From Rhizobacter sp. Root404 (GTDB taxonomy: Bacteria > Pseudomonadota > Gammaproteobacteria > Burkholderiales > Burkholderiaceae_C), in assembly GCF_001425865.1 (NCBI RefSeq), contig NZ_LMDS01000005.1:610684-674683 (forward strand): a stretch of 64,000 nt of DNA, written 5' to 3'. Positions 8,903-16,465 of this stretch are shown here, in pieces. Numbering within the stretch: position 1 is the first letter of the stretch; the number at the start of each line of letters is the position of its first letter. The notes beneath the pieces are model-generated. The model was not told the origin of the DNA. It did not search any database and saw nothing but the letters and a program-made list of their open reading frames with translations. The position numbers were made by a program, and so were the translations under genes.

Positions 8903-9985
8903 GTGGCCGTAGCGGCCCAGGCGCTGCCGGCCGCGCCGCGCGGACTGGTCTACGTCAGCGACGACACGCCGGGCATCCGCCGCGTCAAGCGCGGCACCGG
9001 CTTCGGCTACGTGATGCCGGACGGCCGGCCGCTGCGCGATGCCGAGCAGCTGCTGCGGATCCGCAAGCTGGCGATCCCGCCGGCCTACACGAAGGTCTGG
9101 ATCTGCCCGCTGCCGCACGGCCACCTGCAGGCAACCGGGCGCGACGCGCGCGGCCGCAAGCAGTACCGCTACCACGCCGACTGGCGCAGCGCGCGCGACG
9201 ACAGCAAGTTCGACCGCCTGGCCGAGTTCGGCGGCGCCTTGCCGCGCATCCGCGCCCGCGTGCAACGCGACCTGTCGGCGCCGGTCGGCCAGCAGGTGCT
9301 GCGCGACACCGTGATCGCCGCGATCGTGCGCCTGCTCGACACGACATTGATGCGGGTCGGCAACGACGAGTACGCGCGCAGCAACGGATCTTATGGCCTG
9401 ACCACGCTGCGCAATCGCCACGCGCAGGTCAGAGGCGAGGCGCTGACGCTGCGCTTTCGCGGCAAGAGCGGGGTGGAGCACCAGGTCCGCCTGGGCGACC
9501 GGCGGGTCGCGCGCGTCGTGCGGCGGTGCCAGGCGCTGCCGGGGCAGGAACTGTTCCAGTACCTCGACGATCAGGGCGTACCGCATGTCGTCGGCTCGTC
9601 CGACGTCAACGACTACCTGCGCACGGCCAGCGACGGCGAGTTCACCGCGAAGGACTTCCGCACCTGGCACGGCAGCGTGCTGGCGCTGCAGTTGTGGTGC
9701 GCGCTCGATCCGGCCGAGGCCGCCAAGCCGACGCTGGCCGGCGCCAAGCGCTTGCTGAGCGACGTGGCGGCCCGGCTCGGCAACACGGTGGCGGTGTGCC
9801 GCAAGGCCTACGTGCATCCGCGCGTGCTGGGCCTGCTGACGGGTGAGGGCAACGCCGTCGCGCCGCTGTCCCCGGTGCGCCGCGCGGGCCTGTCGGCGCC
9901 CGAGCGCGGCCTGCTCGCGCTGCTGCGGCATCCGCGGGTAAGCCCTCGGTCGCGCGGCCGCTCGACCGACCGCAAACCGAACTAA
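8903..9985 (+). CDS. DNA topoisomerase IB
   Basis: Type IB topoisomerase of the bacterial (poxvirus-like) family, which relaxes supercoils through a 3'-phosphotyrosyl intermediate. The protein is 360 aa from a GTG start 20 nt after the previous gene. Family signatures include RRVKRGTGFGY near the N terminus, IPPAYTKVWICP, YHADWR, LRNRHAQV and the RTWHG segment. The catalytic tyrosine is Tyr303 in CRKAYVHP. The protein ends with a short Arg/Ser tail. It follows the Ku/LigD-polymerase/Rho_N-like genes and may share their transcript. The stop codon lies inside the loop of a 12-bp inverted repeat that belongs to the paaG control region. Confidence 0.93.
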   Translation: MAVAAQALPAAPRGLVYVSDDTPGIRRVKRGTGFGYVMPDGRPLRDAEQLLRIRKLAIPPAYTKVWICPLPHGHLQATGRDARGRKQYRYHADWRSARDDSKFDRLAEFGGALPRIRARVQRDLSAPVGQQVLRDTVIAAIVRLLDTTLMRVGNDEYARSNGSYGLTTLRNRHAQVRGEALTLRFRGKSGVEHQVRLGDRRVARVVRRCQALPGQELFQYLDDQGVPHVVGSSDVNDYLRTASDGEFTAKDFRTWHGSVLALQLWCALDPAEAAKPTLAGAKRLLSDVAARLGNTVAVCRKAYVHPRVLGLLTGEGNAVAPLSPVRRAGLSAPERGLLALLRHPRVSPRSRGRSTDRKPN

Positions 9986-10014
9986 ACTTTACTGACCGGT
10001 CGGTCGAGTATGTT
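9961..10014 (+). promoter_or_regulatory. Probable TetR-family operator and promoter of paaG, in a 12-bp inverted repeat
   Basis: CTCGACCGACCG at 9961-9972 is repeated exactly in inverted orientation at 9997-10008. The right arm extends to TGACCGGTCGGTCGAG, a GC-rich palindrome-like core (GACCGGTC, 9994-10001) typical of TetR/PaaR-type operators. It sits between TTTACT (9988-9993) and TATGTT (10009-10014), possible -35 and -10 elements with a short 15-nt spacer. A TetR gene follows paaG, so autoregulation of the paaG-tetR unit is likely. The left arm overlaps the end of the topoisomerase gene. Confidence 0.6.
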
Positions 10015-10065
10015 GACGCGCGTCGCGTTGCGAGTGCGCACTCGGTCCGCCGCTGGAGACCCACG

Positions 10066-10872
10066 ATGTCCGACGATTCCCTGGTGCTGAGCGCGCGGTC
10101 CGGCGCGGTGTGCACGATCACGCTGAACCGGCCGAAGGCGCTGAACAGTTTCACGTCGCAGATGCACGAGGAACTGGCCGCTGCGTTGTCCGCCGTCGAA
10201 GGCGACCGGTCGGTCCGATGTCTGGTGCTCACCGGCGCCGGACGCGGCTTCTGCGCCGGGCAGGATCTGGCCGACCCGGCCGTCGCGCCGGACCTCACAC
10301 CGGGGGCGAGGCCGACCGACGTCGGCAACGTGATCGAACGCTTCTACAAGCCGCTGGCGTTGCGCCTGCGGGCGATGCCGGTGCCGGTGATCGCCGCGGT
10401 GAACGGCGTGGCCGCCGGCGCGGGTGCCAGCATCGCGCTCGGCTGCGACCTGGTGATTGCCACCCGCTCGGCCAGCTTCATCCAGGCGTTCTCGAAGATC
10501 GGCCTCGTGCCCGATGCCGGTGGCACCTGGTTGCTGCCGCGACTGGTCGGCCGCGCGAATGCCCTGGCGCTGGCGATGACGGGCGACAAGCTGCCGGCCG
10601 AGGAGGCCCAGCGCATCGGCCTGATCTGGAAGTGCGTCGACGACACGGCGTTCGCCGCCGAGGTGAGCGCCACCGCCGAGCGCCTGGCCGCGATGCCGGT
10701 CGCCGCCCTGGCGGCGACGCGCGCGGCGCTCGACCAGGCCATGCACCTGGGCTACGCCGAAGCGCTCGACAACGAAGGCCGCTGGCAGAGCCGCCTGAGC
10801 GCGTCGCACGACTACCTCGAAGGCGTGGCCGCGTTCATCGCGAAGCGCCCGGCGACCTTCACGGACCGCTGA
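10066..10872 (+). CDS. paaG: PaaG-like enoyl-CoA hydratase/isomerase
   Basis: Crotonase-fold enzyme of 268 aa, closest by eye to PaaG, the ring 1,2-epoxyphenylacetyl-CoA isomerase of aerobic phenylacetate breakdown. Features: ITLNRPKALNSF at the N terminus, the CoA/oxyanion loops RGFCAGQDL and NGVAAGAGAS, and the Asp in GLVPDAGGTW expected in isomerase-type members. It is cytoplasmic. ATG 10066 follows a leader of about 50 nt downstream of the TetR-like operator. The TetR gene starts 13 nt after its stop, so the two form an operon. No other paa genes are in the window, so a general beta-oxidation or aromatic-acid role cannot be excluded. Confidence 0.85.
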   Translation: MSDDSLVLSARSGAVCTITLNRPKALNSFTSQMHEELAAALSAVEGDRSVRCLVLTGAGRGFCAGQDLADPAVAPDLTPGARPTDVGNVIERFYKPLALRLRAMPVPVIAAVNGVAAGAGASIALGCDLVIATRSASFIQAFSKIGLVPDAGGTWLLPRLVGRANALALAMTGDKLPAEEAQRIGLIWKCVDDTAFAAEVSATAERLAAMPVAALAATRAALDQAMHLGYAEALDNEGRWQSRLSASHDYLEGVAAFIAKRPATFTDR

Positions 10873-10885
10873 GCGCTCCCCGCCG

Positions 10886-11539
10886 ATGCCCCGCGGTCGC
10901 GCCCCCGGCTACGACACGCAGCGCGAGGAGATCCTCGCGCGCGCGGCGGACCTGTTCGCGCGGCAGGGCTACACCGCGACCTCCATGAACCAGGTTGCGC
11001 TCGCCTGCGGCGTGTCCAAGCCCTCGCTCTACCACTACGTGCGCGACAAGTACCAACTGCTGGTCGAGATCGCCGAGGACCACGTCGGCCGCCTGAAGGA
11101 ACTGGTCGCACAGGCGCAGCAGCAGCCGCTCGATCCGCAGGCGCGCGTGCGGGCGCTGATCGCGAGCTTTCTCGAGGTCTATGCGCACGCGCAGGCGGCC
11201 CACCGCGTGCTGACCGAGGACGTCAAGTTCCTCGAGCCGGCCGACCGCGAGCGCGTGCTGGACGGCCAGCGCGAGGTCGTCAATGCGTTCGCCGAGGCGA
11301 TCGCCGAGAGCCGCCCCGATCTGCGCGCCACCGAACTGCACAAGCCCGTGACGATGCTGCTGTTCGGCATGATGAACTGGATGTTCACGTGGCTGCAGCC
11401 CGGCGGCAAGCTCACCCACGCGGCGATGGCGCCGATCGTCGCGGATCTTTTCTTCGGCGGGTTGAACTCGGTGCAGGTCGCCGGGTCGCAGCCTCGCCCG
11501 CAACCGGCCAGCGCCAAGCGCGTCGCACGGCGTGCCTGA
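10886..11539 (+). CDS. TetR-family regulator (PaaR-like)
   Basis: 217-aa repressor. The N-terminal helix-turn-helix (about residues 15-60) reads YDTQREEILARAADLF followed by GVSKPSLYHYVRDK, classic TetR. The ligand-binding helical domain follows, and the last 20 residues are Pro/Ala/Arg-rich. Regulators of this type control phenylacetyl-CoA or fatty-acyl-CoA genes and are relieved by the CoA ester. Here it is co-transcribed with paaG and probably binds the palindrome at about 9991-10008. The ABC binding-protein gene begins 36 nt downstream and may be part of the same regulon, which is inference from position. Confidence 0.88.
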   Translation: MPRGRAPGYDTQREEILARAADLFARQGYTATSMNQVALACGVSKPSLYHYVRDKYQLLVEIAEDHVGRLKELVAQAQQQPLDPQARVRALIASFLEVYAHAQAAHRVLTEDVKFLEPADRERVLDGQREVVNAFAEAIAESRPDLRATELHKPVTMLLFGMMNWMFTWLQPGGKLTHAAMAPIVADLFFGGLNSVQVAGSQPRPQPASAKRVARRA

Positions 11540-11575
11540 GACACCCTTTCCCCTTCTGAACACCGGAGACATTGC

Positions 11576-12724
11576 ATGAAGCTGAAGAAGACCCTGATCG
11601 CCCTGGCCGCCACCTTCGCGGCGGCCACGCTGGCCCACGCCGACGTCAACGTCGGTGTCACCGTCTCGGCCACCGGCCCGGCCGCGTCGCTCGGCATCCC
11701 GCAGAAGAACACGGTCGCGCTGATGCCGCAGACCATCGGCGGGCAGAAGATCAACTACATCGTGCTCGATGACGCGTCCGACACCACGATGGCGGTGAGC
11801 AACACCCGCAAGCTGATCACCGAGAACAAGGTCGACGTGATCCTCGGCTCGACCGTCACGCCGAACTCGCTGGCGATGATCGACGTGGTCGCCGAGAACC
11901 AGACGCCGATGATCTCGATGGCCGCGTCGGCCCGCATCGTCGAGCCGGTCGACGCGAAGAAGCGCTGGGTCTTCAAGACGCCGCAGAACGACATCATGAT
12001 GTCGCTGGCGATCGCCGCCAGCATGGCCGACAACGGCGTCAAGACGGTCGGTTTCATCGGCTTCGCCGACGCGTACGGCGAGGGCTGGTACGCCGAGTTC
12101 GCGAAGGCCGCCGCGCTGAAGGGGCTGACCATCGTCGCCAACGAGCGCTACGCCCGCACCGACACGTCCGTGACCGGCCAGGTGTTGAAGATCGTCGCCG
12201 CCAAGCCGGACGCCGTGCTGGTGGCCGGCTCGGGCACGCCGGCGGTGCTGCCGCAGCGCGCGCTGAAGGAGCGCGGCTACGCCGGCAAGTACTACCAGAC
12301 CCACGGCGTCGCGAACAACGACTTCCTGCGCGTCGGCGGCAAGGACGTCGAGGGCACGCTGCTGCCGTCCGGCCCGGTGCTGGTGGCCGCGCAGCTGCCG
12401 GCGAGCAACCCGGTGAAGAAGTCGGCGCTCGACTATGTCGCGAAGTACGAGGCGGCCTACGGCAAGGGCTCGGTCTCGACTTTCGGCGGCCACATGTGGG
12501 ACGTGGGCCTGCTGATGCAGGTGGCGGTGGCCGACGCGCTGAAGAAGGCGAAGCCGGGCACGGTCGAGTTCCGCACCGCGCTGCGCGACGCGCTCGAGAA
12601 CACCAAGGAGGTGCACGGCGCGCACGGCATCTTCAACATGTCCAAGACCGACCACCTCGGCCTCGACCAGCGCGCCCGCGTGATGGTCAAGATCGAGAAC
12701 GGCGCCTGGAAGTACCAACCCTGA
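11576..12724 (+). CDS. ABC transporter periplasmic binding protein, branched-chain amino acid type
   Basis: 382-aa LivK/Peripla_BP_6-family protein. A Sec signal peptide (MKLKKTLIALAATFAAATLAHA) has a probable cleavage site after residue 22. Two Rossmann-like lobes follow (GVTVSATGPAAS, then VGFIGFADAYGEGW). These proteins deliver branched-chain amino acids, or in this lineage often aromatic or short-chain organic acids, to Liv-type permeases. No permease or ATPase genes adjoin it. Its position behind paaG-tetR suggests an aromatic or acyl substrate, but the ligand cannot be read from sequence. CGGAGA (11563-11568) is a good ribosome-binding site 7 nt before ATG. Confidence 0.88.
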   Translation: MKLKKTLIALAATFAAATLAHADVNVGVTVSATGPAASLGIPQKNTVALMPQTIGGQKINYIVLDDASDTTMAVSNTRKLITENKVDVILGSTVTPNSLAMIDVVAENQTPMISMAASARIVEPVDAKKRWVFKTPQNDIMMSLAIAASMADNGVKTVGFIGFADAYGEGWYAEFAKAAALKGLTIVANERYARTDTSVTGQVLKIVAAKPDAVLVAGSGTPAVLPQRALKERGYAGKYYQTHGVANNDFLRVGGKDVEGTLLPSGPVLVAAQLPASNPVKKSALDYVAKYEAAYGKGSVSTFGGHMWDVGLLMQVAVADALKKAKPGTVEFRTALRDALENTKEVHGAHGIFNMSKTDHLGLDQRARVMVKIENGAWKYQP

Positions 12725-12780
12725 ACGCGGCGCGCGCATCGAGCGGGAAAACCCTCCGGAGCCGGGCCGGGGGGCCCTCC

Positions 12781-12804
12781 TAGAATCATTGTGCAGTTGC
12801 ACAA
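12781..12804 (+). promoter_or_regulatory. phaR promoter with perfect palindromic operator
   Basis: TAGAAT (12781-12786) is a good -10 element. It is followed directly by TTGTGCA-GT-TGCACAA (12789-12804), a perfect 7-bp inverted repeat that would cover the transcription start. PhaR proteins are known to bind TGC-rich DNA and to repress their own genes, so this is a strong candidate autoregulatory site. No convincing -35 box is visible. The ribosome-binding site CCAGGAGA and ATG 12823 follow. Confidence 0.7.
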
Positions 12805-12822
12805 CGACCCAGGAGACGCCGA

Positions 12823-13437
12823 ATGGCCCAGTCCCGCCGCGCAGTGAAGTCGGTCGCGAGCGCCGAGCCTGACGCTCCCGCCGATGCGGCCCCGGTCCCC
12901 ACCGGCGGCCCGCGCGTCCTCAAGAAGTACCCGAACCGGCGGCTCTACGACACCCAGCTCAGCAGCTACATCACGCTCGCCGACGTGAAGGCGATGGTGC
13001 TGTCGGCCGAGAGCTTCGAGGTGCGCGATGCCAAGACCGGCGAGGACCTGACCCGCAGCATCCTGCTGCAGATCATCCTCGAGGAAGAGAGCGGCGGCGT
13101 GCCGATGTTCTCGGCGCCGATGCTGGCGCAGATCATCCGCTTCTACGGCCACTCGATGCAGGGGATGATGGGCTCCTACCTCGAGAAGAACCTGCAGACC
13201 TTCACCGAGATCCAGGCCCGCCTGGCCGAGCAGTCCAAGGGCCTGCTCGACCCGACCGCGCAGACGCCCGAGATGTGGTCCCAGTTCCTCAACGGCCAGG
13301 CCCCGGTCGTGCAGAACCTGATGGGCAACTACATGGAACAGTCGCGCAAGATGTTCTCGCAGATGCAGGAGCAGATGGCCAAGCAGGCCGGCGCCCTGTT
13401 CCCGGGCATGCCGGGGTTCAAGCCACCGAAGCGCTGA
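12823..13437 (+). CDS. phaR: Polyhydroxyalkanoate synthesis repressor PhaR
   Basis: 204-aa regulator of polyhydroxyalkanoate granule formation. It binds PHA granules and DNA and represses phasin and its own gene until polymer appears. The signature VLKKYPNRRLYDTQLSSYIT (about 28-47) is the conserved DNA-binding PHB_acc_N domain. The PHB accumulation regulatory domains follow, and the C terminus is a Met/Gln-rich amphipathic helix (KMFSQMQEQMAKQAG) suited to granule-surface binding. The N-terminal 25 residues are an Ala/Pro-rich extension. It is a single gene with its own operator-like palindrome 19 nt upstream. PHA synthase genes are not in the window. Confidence 0.95.
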   Translation: MAQSRRAVKSVASAEPDAPADAAPVPTGGPRVLKKYPNRRLYDTQLSSYITLADVKAMVLSAESFEVRDAKTGEDLTRSILLQIILEEESGGVPMFSAPMLAQIIRFYGHSMQGMMGSYLEKNLQTFTEIQARLAEQSKGLLDPTAQTPEMWSQFLNGQAPVVQNLMGNYMEQSRKMFSQMQEQMAKQAGALFPGMPGFKPPKR

Positions 13438-13478
13438 AGCGCACCGTCCTACCCCCACCACTGACCAGGAGCCTGTCC

Positions 13479-14513
13479 ATGTCGCGTTACGCCCAGACTT
13501 CTCTTGCCGCCATCCTGTGCGCCGCTGCCGCGCTCGCGCAGGCAGCGCCAGCCACCATCGACGTGCGGCTCACGGTGCCGACGCCGGTGCTGCGCGGCGA
13601 TGTCGACGTCAACGTGACGGTCACCGTCACCAACACGGCGCGCCACCCGGTCAACCTGCTGAAGTGGCAGCTGCCGGGCGACGAGCTCGAAGGCCCGCTG
13701 TTCAAGGTCACGCGCGACGACCAGACCGTCGACTACCTCGGCCCGCTGGTCAAGCGCGCCGCGCCGGGCGCGAACGACAAGGTCAAGCTGCAGCCCGGCG
13801 AGTCGATCAGCTTCCAGGCCGAACTGACCGGCGCCTACGATTTGTCGCAGAGCGGGCGCTACGCGATCGAGTACGTGAGCCGCGGCAAGCACGACGACGA
13901 AGCGACGCTGAAGACGTCGGCGCCGCTGTACGTGTGGCTCGAGGGGCGCAGCGGGAAGGTGGCGGCGAAGCCGCCGGCACCGTCGGCAACTGGGTCGTCG
14001 ATCTCGTACACCGGCAACTGTTCGGCGTCACAGCAGAATCTGCTGGTCCAGGCCGTGGCCGCCGCAACCAATTACGCGACGTCGGCCAACACCTACCTGA
14101 GCGCCACGCCGTCGGCCACGGCGCGCTACACCACCTGGTTCGGTGCGTTCAGCACTGCCGGGTGGAATACCGCGAAATCGCATTTCGCGGCCGAACAGGG
14201 CGCGTTCACGTCGCAGGCGCTGGTGCTCGACTGCAAGTGCAAGAAGCCCAGCGTGTACGCCTACGTTTACCCGACGCAGCCGTACAAGATCTACCTCTGC
14301 GGAGCCTTCTGGAACGCGCCGATGACCGGCACCGATTCGAAGGGCGGCACGCTCGTCCACGAGATGTCGCACTTCAATGTCGTCGCCAGCACCGATGACT
14401 GGGCCTACGGGCAGTCGGCGGCCAAGTCGCTGGCGATCAGCGATCCGGCCAAGGCGCTCGACAACGCCGACAGCCACGAATACTTTGCGGAAAACACGCC
14501 GGCACAGAATTGA
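13479..14513 (+). CDS. Secreted aspzincin (M35/deuterolysin-type) zinc metalloprotease
   Basis: 344-aa precursor. Signal peptide 1-22 (ends AQAAP), beta-rich N-terminal domain (about 25-155, probably propeptide or chaperone), a proline-rich linker, and a C-terminal protease domain (about 175-344). Zinc site: HEMSH with His294, Glu295 and His298, then STDDWAYG with Asp307 as third ligand, matching the aspzincin pattern HExxH...GTxDxxYG with Ser for Gly at 304. Family enzymes (peptidyl-Lys endopeptidases, Aeromonas AsaP1) are exported and often toxic or nutritional. ATG 13479 is chosen because a signal peptide and CCAGGA follow the phaR stop; the frame is open further upstream inside phaR. Its stop overlaps the start of the next gene, which encodes a stand-alone relative of its own N-terminal domain. 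Confidence 0.88.
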   Translation: MSRYAQTSLAAILCAAAALAQAAPATIDVRLTVPTPVLRGDVDVNVTVTVTNTARHPVNLLKWQLPGDELEGPLFKVTRDDQTVDYLGPLVKRAAPGANDKVKLQPGESISFQAELTGAYDLSQSGRYAIEYVSRGKHDDEATLKTSAPLYVWLEGRSGKVAAKPPAPSATGSSISYTGNCSASQQNLLVQAVAAATNYATSANTYLSATPSATARYTTWFGAFSTAGWNTAKSHFAAEQGAFTSQALVLDCKCKKPSVYAYVYPTQPYKIYLCGAFWNAPMTGTDSKGGTLVHEMSHFNVVASTDDWAYGQSAAKSLAISDPAKALDNADSHEYFAENTPAQN

Positions 14514-15010
14514 GCCCGGCGGCGCGCAACCTGATCGTCGCGTCGGCGATCGCGTCGGCATCGCAGGTCGTGTCGGCCGCGGAGCTCGTCTGCAAGCTGT
14601 CGGCCCCCGCCCGCGTCGAAGCGGGGCAGCCGGTGCCGATGCGCTTCACGCTCACCAACCGCGGCCAGGGCGCGGTGCGTGTGCTGAACTGGGCCACGCC
14701 CTTCGAGGGCTGGTTCGGTCCCTACGTCCAGGTCATGCGCAACGGCAGCTTGCTGCGCTACACCGGCCCGATGGTCAAGCGCGGCGATCCGGGCCCTGAT
14801 GACCACGTGGCCATCGCCGCTGGCCGCAGCCGGCACGCGACGGTCGACCTCGCGCAGCCCTTCGATTTCACCGCGCCGGGCCGCTACCGGGTCACGCCAC
14901 GCATCACGCTGTTCGACGTGTCCACGGGTCCGCCGCGCCAGCGCGATGCGATGGTGCCCGTGAAGCTCGATTGCCCCGCGCTGGAGATCCAGGTCCTGCC
15001 CGCGCGCTGA
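14510..15010 (+). CDS. Secreted stand-alone homologue of the aspzincin N-terminal domain
   Basis: 166-aa protein with a hydrophobic N-terminal signal (about 1-23, ending VVSAAE). Its mature part is paralogous by eye to residues 25-155 of the preceding protease: LLKWQLP matches VLNWATP, EGPLFKVTRD matches FGPYVQVMRN, and YLGPLVKRAAPGAND matches YTGPMVKRGDPGPDD. It lacks any protease domain. The start is TTG 14510, overlapping the protease stop (TTGA), so it is probably translationally coupled. Since the homologous segment is likely a propeptide, this protein may act in trans as a chaperone or inhibitor of the protease. That function is inference, and no such pair is known to me. Confidence 0.75.
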   Translation: MSPAARNLIVASAIASASQVVSAAELVCKLSAPARVEAGQPVPMRFTLTNRGQGAVRVLNWATPFEGWFGPYVQVMRNGSLLRYTGPMVKRGDPGPDDHVAIAAGRSRHATVDLAQPFDFTAPGRYRVTPRITLFDVSTGPPRQRDAMVPVKLDCPALEIQVLPAR

Positions 15011-15027
15011 TCGGCGAAAATGGCGGG

Positions 15028-16422
15028 ATGACCGACCCCACGCTCGCCTCCCGTCCCGCCACCACCCCCGCCCCGAAGATCGGTTTCGTCTCGCTCGGCT
15101 GCCCGAAGGCGCTGACCGATTCGGAACTGATCCTGACCCAGCTGCGCGCCGAGGGCTACGACACCTCGAAGACCTTCGCCGGCGCCGACCTGGTGATCGT
15201 CAACACCTGCGGCTTCATCGACGACGCGGTCAAGGAAAGCCTCGACACGATCGGCGAGGCGCTGGCCGAAAACGGCAAGGTCATCGTCACCGGCTGCCTC
15301 GGTGCCAAGGCCGGCGAGGCCGGCGGCAACCTGGTGCGCCAGATGCACCCCAGCGTGCTGGCCGTCACCGGCCCGCACGCGACGAACGAGGTGATGGACG
15401 CGGTCCACCTCCACAGCCCGAAGCCGCACGACCCGTTCATCGACCTCGTCCCGGCGCAGGGCGTCAAGCTCACGCCGCGCCACTACGCCTACCTGAAGAT
15501 CAGCGAGGGCTGCAACCACCGCTGCTCGTTCTGCATCATCCCGAGCATGCGGGGCGACCTGGTCTCGCGCCCGATCGGCGACGTGCTCGGCGAGGCGCAG
15601 CGCCTGTTCGAGGCCGGCGTCAAGGAGCTGCTGGTCATCAGCCAGGACACCAGCGCCTACGGGGTCGACGTCAAGTTCCGCACCGGCTTCTGGGACGGCC
15701 GGCCGGTCAAGACCCACATGACCGATCTGTGCGAGAGGCTCGCCGAACTCGCCGCGAAGCACGGCGCGTGGGTGCGGCTGCACTACGTCTATCCGTACCC
15801 GCACGTCGACGCGATCCTGCCGTTGATGGCGAGCGGCGCGATCCTGCCTTACCTCGACGTGCCGTTCCAGCACTCGCATCCCGACGTGCTCAAGCGCATG
15901 AAGCGTCCCGCCAACGGCGAGAAGAACCTCGAGCGCCTGCAGCGCTGGCGCGAGACCTGCCCCGAGATCGTGATCCGCAGCACCTTCATCGCCGGCTTCC
16001 CGGGCGAGACCGAGGCCGAGTTCGAGCACCTGCTGGATTTCATGCGCGAGGCGCAGATCGACCGCGCCGGCGCGTTCGCGTATTCGGCGGTCAATGGCGC
16101 GACCGCGAACGACCTGCCGGGCATGCTGCCGATCGAACTGCGCGAGGAGCGCCGCGCGCGCTTCATGGCGGTGGCCGAGGCCGTGTCGGCCGCCAAGCTC
16201 GCCAAGCGCGTCGGCGCGACGATGCAGGTGCTGGTCGACTCGGCGCCGGCCATGGGCCGCAAGGGCGGCGTGGGCCGCTCGTACGCGGATGCGCCGGAGA
16301 TCGACGGCAGCGTGAAGCTGCTGCCGCCCGAGAAGGCGTCCAAGACACTGAAAGTCGGCGAGTTCACGCGCGTGAAGATCGTCGGCACGCAGGGGCACGA
16401 CCTGGTCGGCGTGCCGATCTGA
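15028..16422 (+). CDS. rimO: Ribosomal protein S12 methylthiotransferase RimO
   Basis: 464-aa radical-SAM enzyme that adds a methylthio group to the conserved aspartate of ribosomal protein S12. Order: N-terminal UPF0004 domain (about 17-130; SLGCPKALTDSE and NTCGF cysteines bind the auxiliary 4Fe-4S cluster), radical SAM core with Cys162, Cys166 and Cys169 in CNHRCSFC, and a C-terminal TRAM domain (about 390-464). ATG 15028 is chosen because homology begins at IGFVSLGCPK. The N terminus carries about 15 extra Thr/Pro/Ala residues, and GCGAAAATGGCGGG precedes it with no good ribosome-binding site. It starts 17 nt after the secreted-domain gene. Confidence 0.96.
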   Translation: MTDPTLASRPATTPAPKIGFVSLGCPKALTDSELILTQLRAEGYDTSKTFAGADLVIVNTCGFIDDAVKESLDTIGEALAENGKVIVTGCLGAKAGEAGGNLVRQMHPSVLAVTGPHATNEVMDAVHLHSPKPHDPFIDLVPAQGVKLTPRHYAYLKISEGCNHRCSFCIIPSMRGDLVSRPIGDVLGEAQRLFEAGVKELLVISQDTSAYGVDVKFRTGFWDGRPVKTHMTDLCERLAELAAKHGAWVRLHYVYPYPHVDAILPLMASGAILPYLDVPFQHSHPDVLKRMKRPANGEKNLERLQRWRETCPEIVIRSTFIAGFPGETEAEFEHLLDFMREAQIDRAGAFAYSAVNGATANDLPGMLPIELREERRARFMAVAEAVSAAKLAKRVGATMQVLVDSAPAMGRKGGVGRSYADAPEIDGSVKLLPPEKASKTLKVGEFTRVKIVGTQGHDLVGVPI

Positions 16423-16465
16423 GGCGCGCGCAGTAGAGTCCACGGCTTCCACTGCGGGAGCCGCG

